From: Henckelia pumila
Lineage: Eukaryota; Streptophyta; Magnoliopsida; Lamiales; Gesneriaceae
Assembly (NCBI RefSeq): GCF_033568475.1
Contig: NC_133121.1
Span: 8,432,001-8,496,000 of the forward strand
DNA: 64,000 nt
Reading direction: 5' to 3'
Positions 12,192 through 24,600 of the stretch are shown here, one piece after another (the stretch's first letter is position 1; each line of letters starts with the position of its first letter). A program made the translations under genes and the position numbers. The notes under the pieces are model-generated. The model was not told the DNA's origin and did no database searches. It was given only the letters and a program-made list of their open reading frames with translations.

Positions 12192-13481
12192 TGTTAGAAA
12201 CTAATTGAGGGGGGGGGGGGGGGGGTTGTTTTAGGTTCTATTGGAAACTTTAGCAATTTAAAGCAATTATGCAAGTACGCAAGCGGAAGACTTAAAGCAA
12301 TCAAATATAAGTGCGATAAATAAATGCGTAATGTAAATAAAGCAGTACAAGGGATAAGAGATGTTTATGGAAGTTCGACGATAAATCGTCTACGTCTCCC
12401 CTTCTTGGTTAAAATCGATTAACCACGGATCCACTAGCACTTCAACGTCTTGGCCTTGATGGCTCCAAAGATAGCCGTACAACTCAACACGATCACCGCA
12501 CCGATACAACTCGAACACTTGGCCTTAACGGCCCAAGGATAGCCACAACACTCGTAAAATACACTTGGATTCACATACAAGTGTTTACAAAAACCGAGCA
12601 ACCAACTCACAAATGAACTTATACAAACAACCCTCGATTTTGAATATAACACACAAATATTTTTTGAACTCTTGAAGGAGAGGATCTTGCTTGCAAAGAG
12701 AGATGAGAGTGAATTGGTGAGTTGAAATAGCTTCAAATGACATGTATTTATAGCTGAAAATTCGAGCAGGTTCGTTGCATCCGTTCGGGCCATCGTTGCG
12801 TCCGTTCGGCGCATATTAAATTCTTCCGGCGTTGGTGACGAACGTTGCATCCGTTCGTAGGTTCATTGCTTCCGTTCAGCGTATTTCGGCTTTTTTCGGA
12901 TGACTTTCTTCCTTAAAAATTGGATCTTGTTTTTGACAAAGAACGTTGCGTTCGTTTCTAAGTTCGTTGCTTCCGTTAGGCACAATGCAGACTGAGCGAC
13001 AAACTTCACAAATTCATAATTCTTAATCTACCCGTCAGATCGACTTGAAATTTGGACAGTAGCTTTAGAACATCCTGAATTTTATTGTGAACGGTGAAGA
13101 TCGGATTTGGATGTCTCAAACGGTTCCAGCAGTTTTCTGACGTTACTTTGTCGTATTTTGCTTCTAGTTTTGCGCGGCACTATTGAAAATTTCATATCTC
13201 CCAATTAGTCCGTTGGATTGACTTGAAATTTGAACCGTAGCTTTTGAGCATCCTAAACTTTAATATGTCTGGTGGAGATCAAAATTGGTTGATTCTAAAA
13301 ATCTCAGTATTTTTCGCAATGTTCTTCACCATAATAATGTTTGTAATAATCTAATCTGCAAAGTCTCACTTTAAACGATTAGAAATAATAACCTAGTTTT
13401 GTAATTATCAAAACAAGATAAGTTATCGCATTAAAAACATTAATCTCTTTTAAGATATTTGTATGCGTTTAAGGCGTAACA
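12192..13481 (-). repeat. 3' LTR of Copia B (1290 bp)
   Basis: Pairs with 20394-21669. It contains six CGTTGC-type motif copies (12773-12979), the TATA box at 12745-12752 (minus strand) and, further from the TATA box, two diverged repeats of a block containing gacttgaaatttg. A 17-base G run at 12209-12225 is absent from the other LTR. Confidence 0.93.
12745..12979 (-). promoter_or_regulatory. LTR promoter of Copia B: TATA box with three pairs of 15-bp motifs upstream
   Basis: On the minus strand a TATAAATA box (12752-12745) is preceded by six copies of a motif reading cgaacggatgcaacg on that strand. Plus-strand starts are 12773/12794, 12843/12864 and 12944/12965, i.e. three pairs each exactly 21 bp apart. 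The last pair has the weakest matches. The 5' LTR has the same array next to its TATA box at 20934-20941. Confidence 0.75.
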
Positions 13482-13497
13482 ATCTCCCCCTTTTTGA
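13482..13497 (-). other. Polypurine tract of Copia B
   Basis: On the minus strand a run of A and G (plus strand atctccccctttttga) directly abuts the 3' LTR, as expected for the plus-strand primer of reverse transcription. Confidence 0.8.
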
Positions 13498-13849
13498 TAA
13501 TCACAAAACTTGGTTAAACAGGAGATATAAATTGCAATTAAAATACATACAAAAAGCTCCCCCTTAATTTAACAATATTTTAAACAAATTGTTTATCAAA
13601 TAATCAATTTTTTTTATTTAACCAATTTGAATTTTTTAACCAAATTTATTCTCCCCCTTTTTGTGATAATTAAAAAGGCAACAAATATGATAAATAAATA
13701 ACTCAATAAATAAAAACATATTTTATTGATAAAAAAATTTACAAAATACAACAAAATATAAAACTAAGAGTCATCATCCGAAGGTTGTTCAAGAAGATTT
13801 TCTTCCATCAAATCATGGACAGATTGAAAAGATCCTCGCATCTCTATGG
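13498..13849. other. AT-rich spacer between ORF3 and the 3' LTR of Copia B
   Basis: Non-coding, T- and A-rich in blocks. It carries repeats of the short phrase ctccccctttttg, a purine-tract-like sequence on the element's strand. No frame is recognised. Confidence 0.5.
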
Positions 13850-15038
13850 TCAAGTCCGTGATAGATGTCTGGATAGACTGAATAGCGGAGTAGTTGCGAT
13901 CCATGTTGATCTCAAGCCGCTGAAGATACTCAAAGAGTCGATCGGAAGATGGAGTCGGAGTAGGTGGAGGATGAGGGTAGGAGGAGAAAAAGGTAGATCG
14001 CCATAATAAAACGTAGAAGATGATGGAGAAATCGCAGAAGAGGAAGGAATATCGGTGTCAGTGAAACCAACAGGAAATCCTTGCTCTTGAATGGAAGGAG
14101 GAATAAGAGAAAAAAGAATGTGAAAGTGGGTAACAGGATGATAACGGGTAAAAATATGAGTTGGATCATGCACCCATTGAGATAATACAGGATTCCATGA
14201 CAAATCCATTTTAGTGATGGAGGCATGGTCAAGAGTATATGTCTCGGTGATAGGTATATTCTCCAGATCATCGAAGATAATATCAAAGTGAGTCAGAATT
14301 AGGTTAATAAACCGAGCGAAAGGGAGAATGACTTTCTTTGAATTTTTGGTTGTGTGATGCATGACCTGAATGATAAACCTAGGAAGGTTAAAAGGTCGCT
14401 GAGTAATAATGTGAAAAGGACATAAAAGTCCAGATATTTGCACTTGAAGTGGTCTCCAGCACGGGGAATGATCGAAGAAGTGATAAGTTTTTGGATAATT
14501 TGGAAATCAGGACAAAGCATCTTAAGAGATGGTCGATCATCACCAGCGTGAGGTGGTCGACCGAGAATAGCAGAAAAGGCCTCGAAGCGGTTAAACTCGG
14601 ACTATCATCAGTCCATTTAAATGAAAAGAACTCACTGGGTCCATTTCTAGGAAGAGAGAACCAATCAGCGAGATCACTTGAAGAAAATCGAATGTACCGA
14701 TTTTGAATAATTGTAACAGCATATATATCATCGATGTTCAATTCGAGTTCAAAATTGGCATAAAACTCATGGATAAGCGAGGAATAGATAAAATCTGGAT
14801 CGAAAGGTTGGAAAAATGCTCTCCATTGTTGGAAATCAATGAGATCCAACAAGCGAAAATGAGAGGCAGCCAAATAAGAACGATCAAGAATACGGCCGGG
14901 AAAAATTTGCCTATCACGATAATCGTCAGGAATAGGTCGTGAAATGGCAGGTAGGTTGAAGTTGTGGACAAAAGGCTGCGTCCGAGCACAAGTGCGTCGC
15001 CTCGGATTAGCGGGATCAACTTGGCGTCGAGAAGCCAT
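13850..15038 (-). pseudogene. Copia B ORF3 (putative plant transposon protein-like), frameshifted
   Basis: Minus-strand ATG at 15038 (MASRRQVDP) opens a frame to about 14400, after which the homologous reading passes through the other two minus frames to 13850, so at least two frameshifts are present. The N-terminus is basic with a PRRR stretch. The middle has SLIHEFYANF and a following FSSSDLADWFSLP, then IIPRAGDHF and NLPRFIIQVM. This HEFYAN...LP...IPR...NLP.LI pattern is the one I associate with a domain annotated in plant genomes as putative plant transposon protein; its function is not established. No signal peptide or clear transmembrane helix is visible, so it is not obviously an envelope protein. 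It has its own TATA box about 77 bp upstream. Confidence 0.7.
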
Positions 15039-15110
15039 TTTAGAAGAGATATTTTCGAGCAAAAGGAAGAAAAAAGGTGAAAAAGGTGTGAAAATTCTGA
15101 ATGGTTTCGG

Positions 15111-15480
15111 CCTCTATTTATAGGCCTCGGGACGAACGGAAGCAACGTTGCCCGAACGGAAGCAACGTTCGACCTGGCAGGAAAAATTCGCGGGTAAAAG
15201 GTACGAACGGAAGCAACGTTCCACCAACGAAAGCAACGATAGGTCTTTTTGGCGATAATTTTTCGCGGTAAATTTTGAAAGTTAGCGAGAATGCAATGAA
15301 TAGAAGCAACGTTCATTTAACGGATGCAACGATGGTTATAATGGCGGTAAATTTTTGCGGTTAAAATTTCAAACTAAGGCGGGAAAAATAAAGGGAACGG
15401 AAGCAACGTTCTACGAACGTTGGCAACGAATGCTGTACAAACGGAAGGAACATTACATAGAACGGATGCAACGTTCGGAA
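15111..15480 (-). promoter_or_regulatory. Putative internal promoter of Copia B ORF3: TATA box plus array of 15-bp motifs
   Basis: On the minus strand a TATAAATA box (15122-15115) lies 77 bp before the ORF3 ATG. Upstream of it are about ten copies of a motif reading cgaacggaagcaacg on the plus strand, starting near 15133, 15153, 15204, 15224, 15298, 15318, 15394, 15414, 15437 and 15459. The first eight form pairs 20 bp apart. It is the LTR motif in the opposite orientation relative to transcription, with the same pair spacing and similar pair-to-pair distances. A promoter role is inferred from this layout. Confidence 0.65.
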
Positions 15481-15668
15481 ATTTTAAAAAAAATTCGGAT
15501 TTTGTCTCTTAGAGTTTATATTTTAAGCCAAATAATACACATAAAATGTGAGCTTATAATTATGAATAAATACAATTAATTTGTATTATCCAACATTAAT
15601 TTGCTCGAATTTTAATATTAAGCTCCCCCTTAATATGACATTAAATTTAAACTTATGTCTACAAGCGA

Positions 15669-17647
15669 TTACAACTCAATCATGCCAAGTTCACCACGCA
15701 AACGAATAAAAGTATATTCATCTAGTGGTTTTGTAAAAATATCGGCAATTTGATTTGACGTGTCAACATATTGAAGTTCAACTTCATTTCCTTCGATGTG
15801 GTCACGAATAAAATGATGACGAATGTCAATATGTTTGGTGCGCGAATGTTGAATCGGATTCTTTGTTAGACATATGGCGCTAGTGTTGTCACAGAAAATA
15901 GGGATTTTCGAAAAAGATACACCATAGTTGAGCAATTGATGCTTCATCCAAAAAATTTGCGCACAACAACTACCGGCAGCCATATATTCGGCTTCGGTTG
16001 TTGACAACGCAACACAATTTTGCTTTTTGAAAACCAAGAAACTAAACAGTTTCCTAAAACGAAACAGGTTCCACTAGTGCTTTTTCTGTCCACCTTATAT
16101 CCACCAAAGTTGGCATCACAGTACGCTTTTAAATCAAAGAAAGAATTTTTCGAATACCACAAGCCGAGATTTGGAGTATTTGAAAGATATTTGAAAATGA
16201 GTTTTAAGGCGAACAAATGTGATTCCTTTGGACATGATTGAAATCGTGCACACAAGCAAACACTAAACATAATGTCCGGTCTACTAGCAGTAGCATATAA
16301 TAAGGAGCCAATCATACTACGGAAGGAAGATTGATCTACAGATTTACCATTTTCATCCTTGTCGAGTCTGATTGTTGTGTTCATCGGTGTAGATGATGAT
16401 TTTGTGTTCTCCATCCCAAACTTCTTTAGAATCTCCTTGATGTATTTTCTTTGGTTCACAAAGAACCCATCCTTGCACTGCTTGATTTGCAATCCGAGGA
16501 AATAATTAAGTTCCCCCATCATGCTCATCTCGAAGTGATCCTGCATAAGCTTGGAGAATTCTTGACAGAGAGTTTCATTAGTAGAACCAAAAATTATGTC
16601 ATCAACATAAATTTGCACAATCAATAAGTCATCTTTAGCATGTTTGGTAAACAACGTAATATCAATATTTCCTCTAGAAAAATCATTTGAAAGAAGAAAA
16701 GTTGATAATTTTTCATACCAAGCTCGAGGAGCTTGTTTTAGACCATACAATGCTTTGTTAAGTCTAAACACATGATTAGGCAAAGAAGGATCAACAAAGC
16801 CATCAGGTTGTTCAATATAAACTTTTTCTTTCAATTCACCATTAAGAAAGACACTTTTGTCATCCATTTGAAATAACTTAAAATTTCTAGAGCAAGCAAA
16901 AGCAAGTAGCATGCAAATAGATTCTAGTCTAGCAACAGGAGCATAAGTTTCATCATAATCTATGTCTTCTTCTTGACTATATCCTTTTGCTACAAGTCTA
17001 ACTTTATTTATAGTGATAGTACCATGCTCGTCAAGTTTATTCCTAAAGACCCATTTAGTTCCAATAATAGATCTATCATGCGGCCTAGGAACAAGATTCC
17101 AAACATCATTGCGCTTGAATTCATTTAATTCATCTTGCATAGCAATTATCCATGAATCATCTAATAAAGCATCATCAATACACTTAGGTTCAACATGCGA
17201 AACAAAAGCAAAATGATTGCAGATATTATTAAGAGAAGATCGAGTAGTTACTCCCTTCGAAGGACTTCCAATGATAAGATCTATAGGATGATCTTTGTGA
17301 AGCGTCCAATCCTTCGGAAGTGGTGTTTCTTCAACAGAAACATCTATATCATTTAAGCTAGAGGAGTCCATCTCTTCTTTGATAAGTTCTACATCATCGT
17401 TAGTATTACGAGAAACTATAGACATAGATTCATCAAATATAACTTGCATAGATTCTTCAACAAGTAAAGTACGTTTTATTAAATACTCTAAAAGCCTTAC
17501 TTGAAGTAGAATATCCGAGAAAGATGCCTTTGTCGGACTTGACATCAAACTTACCGAGGTTGTCCTTACCATTATTATGAATGTAGCATTTTGATCCATA
17601 GACCCAAAAGTATGAAATGTTAGGTTTTCTCCCTCTCCATAATTCAT
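15669..17647 (-). pseudogene. Copia B reverse transcriptase and RNase H
   Basis: The frame from about 17480 to 16020 holds a Copia [45 protein letters not shown], and the catalytic box YVDDIIFGSTN, then PDIMFSVCLCARFQS. Near 16020 the frame shifts and RNase H continues in another frame (CVALSTTEAEYMAAGS, DNTSAICLTKNP, KHIDIRHHF) to a stop at 15669. Upstream, a frameshift near 17475 separates it from integrase. The product would copy genomic RNA into DNA and remove the RNA strand. The catalytic Asp pair is intact; the frame breaks are what disable it. Confidence 0.93.
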
Positions 17648-18715
17648 ATGGAGTTTTCTTGAGAATTGATATTATTGATACACGATTAATGATGTAACAG
17701 GCAGTGTTCATTGCTTCAGCCCAAAAATATTTTGATAAAGAATGCTCACATATCATGGTCTTCGCAATCTCCACAAGTGTCCTATTTTTCCTCTCAACGA
17801 CCCTGTTTTGTTGAGGAGTCCTAGCACAAGAAAAATTGTGACCGATGCCTTTTTCTTCACAAAAGTTTGTAAAACTCTTATTTTGAAATTCAGTTCCGTG
17901 GTCACTACGGATATGTTTTATTGAAATATTTTTCTCATTCTCAACTCGTTTGACTAAAGTTTTAAAATAATCAAAGGCGTCATTTTTGTGAGCTAAAAAC
18001 AGTGTCCACGTGAAACGTGAAAAATCATCAACAATGAAAAATGCATAAAGCTTTCCTCCTAGGCTAGCGTTCCTCGAGGGACCACATAGATCTAGGTGAA
18101 GAAGTTCAAGGGGCATATAAGTTGATACAAATTTTTTGCTTTTAAAAGATTTCTTTGTGTGTTTGCCAAGTTGACACGCATCACAAATCGAATCTAATTT
18201 TAAATTGAGTTTTGGCATACCAACAACTAAATCAAGTTTAAAAAGTTTTTCTATGGTACTAGGACCAACATGACCTAGTCGTCTATGCCAAAGAATGTTG
18301 TCATCAACATTCAAGGATACAAGGCTTTTGATATTTGATAAAGATAAATTATTTAAAGAAATCTTGTATACATTTTCACTTCTATATCCTTTGAAATTTA
18401 TGGATTTGTCAGTCGTGAGTGATATAGTGCAGTGTTGAGGAGTGAATTTGACTTCATAACTTCTATCGCACAATTGACTTATGCTTAGTAGGTTATGTTT
18501 AAGCCCTTTCACTAGGAGTACATCATCAATCAAGCAGAATTTAAAAATACCTATTGAGCCGATTCCTTCGTTAACTCCTTTGCTGTTGTTTCCAAAGGTG
18601 ACAGTTCCTTTCTCCTTTGGTTTGATTGATTGGAGTAGTTCTTTGTTCCCCGTCATATGTCTAGAACATCCACTGTCTAGATACCATATGCTAGGAAGAA
18701 CAGCTTTCCTATTTT
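17457..18715 (-). pseudogene. Copia B protease active site and integrase
   Basis: On the minus strand the frame carries an aspartic protease motif WYLDSGCSRHMTG near 18690-18650, then the GAG-pre-integrase zinc region (LWHRRLGHVGPSTIEKL, CDACQLGKHTKKSF) and an integrase core with HLDLCGPS, IVDDFSRFTW, RSDHGTEFQN and ARTPQQNRVVERKNRTL, i.e. the D, D, E catalytic positions. It ends GKFDVKSDKGIFLGYS and runs into a frameshift near 17475. Integrase would insert the cDNA; the 5-bp TSD around B is its footprint. Confidence 0.92.
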
Positions 18716-18954
18716 TCTACAAGAATTTTATTTTGGTACCCTTTAGTTTTTTTGGGTCCACAGTGTTAGAAAAGAGAGATACAAAATGGACTTCTAAGAG
18801 TTTAGCCTCTTTAAAAACCTATTTTCTTGGAAAGATCATCGTTCATCAGGAAGACCAGTCACAAGTCAAGGCAGTTTAAACCGGTCTATGATGAACTCCC
18901 TTAGATCATGATCTCATAATGCCGACTAATGAGTTGTTAAGTACTCTTAGGTCT

Positions 18955-20346
18955 TCATTTCATATAGCTCTTTTGAACATATTGATATTTCAAAGATCTA
19001 CATTTATGTCTAGCATGACCTATTTTACAATAGTAAGAACATGTAGGGAGTGATCTCATTTTTGCTTTAGCAATAAGGCTAGTAAAGTCTATAGATTTCT
19101 TACCATACCCTATTCCACCCTTATCAAAACTACATTTCTGCATGCTAAGTAGATTATTCAATTTATTACTACTAACATTAAATTTATCAAATGATTTTTC
19201 TAAGTGAGCTATGTCATCCTTTAATCTTAGGTTTTCATGCTCAGTTTCTAATTCATTTTTGAGGTTTTTATTTTCTTTTCTAAGTGATTTACCCATGTCA
19301 AACATATGTTTATATGCATGCAGTAATTCATCATAGGAAGGTACCTCGTCATCGTCGTCGGAGACGATGCATCACTCCTAGCCATGAGGCAGATGTTGGC
19401 TTCCTCCTCGTCGTCATCGCTGTCGCTCCAAGTGGCTATGAGTGCTTTCTTCTTTCCCTTCTCAATCTTTTTCTTGAGAGGACACTCATTTGCATAGTGG
19501 CCTTGTTGTTGACAATTGTAGCATGATACTTTCTTGTCCGTCTTCTTTTTGAAGTTTTTTCCTCGCATAAAGCTTTTGAATTTTCTTGCGAAGAGTGTCA
19601 TATCATCATCATCATCTTCTTCTTTGGATTGGCTAGATAAGACAATCCCCTTTGCCTTGATATCTTCTTTCTTTGACTCTTTCCTTGTAGACACTTCCAA
19701 ATCATGGGTTTTAAGAGTCCCATGAAGTTGATCAAGATCATACGATGCGGTGTCGCTTTTGTTGGACTCAATGATGGCAGTTCTTTTGGCATCCCACTCC
19801 TTGGGTAAGGCGCGTAGAGCTCTCCTCCACACTTGCTTGGTTGGATATTGTTCACCAAGTTGGGCTAGCTCATTGATGATTTGAGAGAGCCTTCGGAACA
19901 TGGTATCAACATCCTCACTAGCCTCCATCTCAAATGTCTCGTATTTGAGTTAAAGTAGATCGATCTTTGTCTCCTTGACTTGATTGGTCCCTTCGTGGCA
20001 TATCTCCAATTTATCCCAATTCTCTTTTGCGGATAAGCACATTGAGATACGGTTGTACTCGTTCATATCTAAGGAACAATGAAGAATATTCATAGCTTTA
20101 GCATTTTGGGATATCAATTTCATATCCTCATTTGAAAAGTCGTCCATTTCCTTAGAAATTATTGACTTCCTCAACCTCTTTCGTAGGTACATAGGGACCT
20201 TTCACAGTTACCTTCCAAAGGTCATAGTCTACGGATTGGATATATAGGGATATTCGATTTTTCCAATATCCGTAGTTTATGCCGTTGATAAGAGTAGGAC
20301 GATTGGTTGATTGCCCTTGAGCATAATCGCTCGCTAGATTTTTCAT
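18955..20346 (-). pseudogene. Copia B gag with CCHC zinc knuckle
   Basis: Starts MKNLASDYAQGQSTNRP at 20346 (minus), with the gag phrase INGINYGYWKNRISLYI and DLWKVTVKGPY. A frameshift near 20180 and an in-frame TAA at 19950 break it. It continues from MEASEDVDTMF through CYNCQQQGHYANECP (CCHC knuckle, near 19520-19480) to coiled-coil-like Lys/Glu-rich sequence ending near 18955. Gag packages the element RNA. It lies directly after the PBS. Confidence 0.88.
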
Positions 20347-20375
20347 TGAGCCTTTTTAAAAATATTTTGTAAAAA

Positions 20376-20391
20376 GGTGGCTCTGATACCA
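20376..20391 (-). other. Primer-binding site of Copia B
   Basis: On the minus strand tggtatcagagccacc, the tRNA-iMet-type PBS, two bases from the 5' LTR end at 20394. Confidence 0.9.
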
Positions 20392-20393
20392 CT

Positions 20394-21669
20394 TGTTAGA
20401 ACCTAATGGAGGAAGGATTTAGGTTCTATTGGCAAATTTAGCAATTTAAAGCAATTATGCAAGTACGCAAGCGGAATACTTAAAGCAATCAAATATAAGT
20501 GCGGTAAATAAATGCGTAATGTAAATAAAGCAGTACAAGGGATAAGAGATGTTTATGGAAGTTCGACGATAAATCGTCTACGTCTCCCCTTCTTGGTTAA
20601 GATCGATTAACCAAGGATCCACTAGCACTTCAACGTCTTGGCCTTGATGGCTCCAAGGATATCCGTACAACTCAACACGATCACCGCGCCAATACAACTC
20701 GAACACTTGGCCTTAAGGGCTCCAAGGATAGCCACAACACTCGTAAAATACACTTGGCTTCACACACAAGTGTTTACAAAAACCGAGCAACCAAATCACG
20801 AATGAACTTATACAAACAACCCTCGATTTTGAATATAACACACAAATATTTCTTGAACTCTTGAAGGAGAGGATATTGCTTGCAAAGAGAGATGAGAGTG
20901 AATTGGTGAGTTGAAATGACTTCAAATGACATGTATTTATAGCTGAAAATTCAAGCAGGTTCGTTGCGTCCGTTCGGGCCATCGTTGCGTCCGTTTGGCG
21001 CACATTAAATTCTTCCGGCATTGGTGACGAACGTTGCGTCCATTCGTAGGTTCGTTGCTTCCGTTCGATGTATTGCGGCTTTTGTCGGATGACTTTCTTA
21101 CTTAAAAATTGGATCTTATTTTTGACAAAGAACGTCGCGTCCGTTTCTAAGTTCGTTGCTTCCGTTAGGCACAATGCAGACTGAGCGACAAAATTAAAAA
21201 ATTCATAACTCTCAATCTACCCGTCGGATCGATTTGAAATTTGGACAATAGCTTTAGAACATCCTGAATTTATTTTGAACGGTGGAGATCGGATTTGGAT
21301 GTCTCAAACGATTCCAACATTTTTCTGAAGTTACTTCGTCGTATTTTGCTTCTAGTTTTGCGCGGCACTTTTGAAAGATTTATATCTCCCAATTCGTCCA
21401 TTGGATTGACTTGAAATTTGAACCGTAGCTTTTGAGCATCCTAAACTTTAATATGTCTGGTGGAGATAGAAATTGGATGATTCAAAAAAGCTCAGTATTT
21501 TTCGCAATGTTCTTCACCATAATAATGTTTGTAATAATCTAATCTGCAAAGTCTCACTTTAAACAATTAAAAATAATAACCTAGGTTTGTAATTATCAAA
21601 ACAAGATAAGTTATCGCATTAAAAACATTAATCTCATTTAAGAGATTTGTATGCGTTTAAGGCGTAACA
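20394..21669 (-). repeat. 5' LTR of Copia B (1276 bp)
   Basis: Matches 12192-13481 over its full length. TATA box at 20934-20941; motif pairs start at 20962/20983, 21032 and further right in the same 21-bp layout as the 3' LTR. Confidence 0.93.
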
Positions 21670-24600
21670 CATTCTTCTTTGCGGCCACGTACCCAAGGTC
21701 AGGTCTTTGCGCTTAACCAGGAACGGGCAGAGGGTGACAGTGATCGGATGATTGCATGTATCTGTAGTTTATGTGGTTTTCCTTCATATGTTTTAATTGA
21801 TACCAGTGCATCGCATTCTTTCATCTCAGCACGTTTTGCTAAGAAGTATAAGTTGTCATTTATTCCTTTAGACGTACTGCTAGTGGTTTCTACTCCTATG
21901 GATAGCGAGGTTTTAGCCAAGCATCTAGTTGTGGGTTGTGTTTTGGATTTTGAGGAGCATCAGCTTGGTGCTAACCTGATGATTCTAGCGATGGAGGACT
22001 TCGATTGTATCATTGGGATAGATCTCCTGACTACCTACCGAGCAATAGTGGATTGCTATCAGAGGTTTGTTCAGTTTTGACCAAAGGATGACGAGTCATG
22101 GTATTTCTATGGTGAGGGAGCGCGACCCCCGATGCCAGTGGTTTCTGCTCTGAAGGCCCGATGTGCTTTAGAGTCTGGCAGGCTATTTTATCTGCGCCAT
22201 TGACGCATCCTTAGGAGAGCCAGATATCCAGGAGATACCAGTGGTCCGTGATTTTCCAGATGTGTTTCCGGAGGAAATTCCAGGTTTGCCACCAGTTCGG
22301 GAGATCGAGTTTGGCATTGAGTTACTGCCAGGGACTGCACCGATTTCAAGAGCTCCTTACCGTTTGGCACCGTCAGAAATGAAATAATTGCAGAAGCAAT
22401 TGCAAGATCTTCTTGATAAGGGCTACATTCGACCCAGTGTTTCGCCATGGGGAGCCCCAGTACTGTTTGTCAAGAAGAAGGATGGTTCGATGCGGTTGTG
22501 TATCGATTACCATCAATTGAATCAGGTGACAGTGAAGAATAAATATCCTCTTCCTCGAATAGATGATCTCTTTGATCAGTTGCAGGGTACTTCTGTCTAT
22601 TCAAAGATCGATCTTCGGTCTGGGTATCATCAGTTGCGAGTTCGGTAGGAGGATGTTCCTAAGACAACATTTCTTATGCGGTATGGACACTATGAGTTTC
22701 TAGTGATGCCGTTTGGTCTGAAGAATGCTCCAGTTGTTTTCATGGATTTGATGAACAGGGTGTTCCGCGACTTTTTGGATAAGTTCGTGGTAGTGTTCAT
22801 CGATGACATTTTGGTATATTATCGCAGCATGGATGAGCATGCCTACCATCTCTACACTGTGTTACAGGTCTTGAGGAAGAGAAAGTTGTACGCTAAGTTG
22901 AGAAAGTGTGACTTCTGGATTGACCGAGTTGTGTTCCTTGGTCATGTCATTTCTCAAGAGGGTGTATATGTTGACCCTAGCAAGACAGAGGCGATTCTGA
23001 ATTGGTCGCATCCGACTACAGCTTCTGAGATTCGTAGTTTCCTTGGTTTGGCAGGATACTACCGATGTTTTGTGGAGAACTTCTCTCAGAAAGCTAAGCC
23101 TTTGACACAGTTGACGAAGAAATATGCTTCTTTCGTGTGGTCTGATGCTTGTGAAGACAGTTTTTGTGAGTTGAGACGCGACAGCTCCAGTTCTTCCTTT
23201 GCCGTCTGGATCGGGTGGTTTTGTAGTCTACACTGATGCTTCTCTCCAAGGTTTGGGGTGTATGTTGACTCAGAATGGCCACGTGATCGCGTATGCTTCC
23301 AGACAGTTGAAAACTCACGAGGAGAATTATCCCGTACATGATCTAGAGCTTGCAGCCATTGTCTTTGCTCTGAAGATATGACGTCACTATTTGTACGGAG
23401 AACGATTCGAGATCTTCACAGATCATAAGAGTTTGAAGTATTTGTTCACTCAAGCTGAGTTGAACATGCGACAGCGTCGATGGATGGATCTGTTAAAGGA
23501 TTATGATTGTGAAATCAAGTACCATCCAGGTTCTTCGAACCCCGTTGCTTATGCGCTTAGTCGCAAGGTCTACGTGAGTTTTCTTCGTACCAGTTCGGTT
23601 TTGAAGGCAGTGGAAGAGTGTTGTTCTTTGGAATTCACATTCCGTCATAAGAAAGAACAACAAGAAATTCGTGTTTCTTCTGTGCTTGCGGAGCCAGCAT
23701 TGTATCGACGAATCCGGGAAGCTCAGAATTCTGATCTGAAGACTCAGAAGTTAGCCCGTTTGGCTGAGGGTGGTAATACTTCTGGTTTTCATCTGCAAGG
23801 AGATGGTCTGTTGTGTCTTTCTGGTCGAGTAGTGGTACCCAAGGATTCTGCTTTGAGGGATGAGATCTTATCGCAAGCTCACCGTAGTCGATTTTCTGTA
23901 CATCCAGGCAGCATGAAGATGTATAAATATCTTCGCACTCGGTTTTGGTGGAAAGGGATGAAGCGCAACGTTTATCAGTTTGTGTCCCGATGCCTTGTGT
24001 GTCAGCAGGTCAAGACAGATTTTAAACGACCCGGAGGGTTACTTCACAGCTTAGAGATTCATGAGTGGAAGTGGGAGCATGTGACGATGAAATTTGTCAC
24101 CCACTTGCCTATGTCATCCAGGAATTGTGATGCTATTTGGGTTGTCGTGGATCGACTATCGAAGTCAGCGCATTTTCTTCCCTATAATCGCGATTATACC
24201 TTTGATAGGATGATAGAATTGTACGTACGGGAGATCGTTCGATTGCATGGGATTCCGTTGAGCATTGTCAGTGATAGAGATTCGAGATTCACCTCGAGAT
24301 TCTGGGGTAGTTTCCAGCGAGCCCTTGGTACTACTTTGAGCTTGAGTACAACTTATCATCCAGAGACAGATGGACAGTCTGAGCGTACTATTCGCACTTT
24401 ATAGGATATGCTTCGCGCCGCAGTGATAAATTTTGGTCCAGCGTGGAATAATCATTTACCATTGGTGGAGTTCGCTTACAACAATAGTTACCATCGCAGT
24501 ATTGACATGGCACCATTTGAGGCTCTTTATGGACGACGTTGTCGTACACCTCTGTTTTGGGACGAGGTGGGCGAGCATCAGTATAGGGTCCTCAGATGAT

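Larger units (their letters stand above)
12192..21669 (-). mobile_element. Copia element B (Sirevirus-like, with ORF3), nested in Gypsy A
   Basis: TGTTAG...GTAACA ends, flanked by perfect TSDs cattc (12187-12191 and 21670-21674). LTRs are 12192-13481 (3') and 20394-21669 (5'). Read on the minus strand the order is LTR, PBS, gag, protease, integrase, RT, RNase H, ORF3, PPT, LTR: Copia order plus an extra 3' gene. The RT has YVDDIIFGSTN, a form common in Sireviruses. At least four frameshifts or stops interrupt it, so it is not autonomous. It inserted within the gag of A and is younger than A. Confidence 0.95.

Noticed and set aside
13850..15038. Calling ORF3 of Copia B an envelope gene
   Set aside because: Position fits Sirevirus env-like ORFs, but no signal peptide, transmembrane helix or glycosylation-rich ectodomain is visible.
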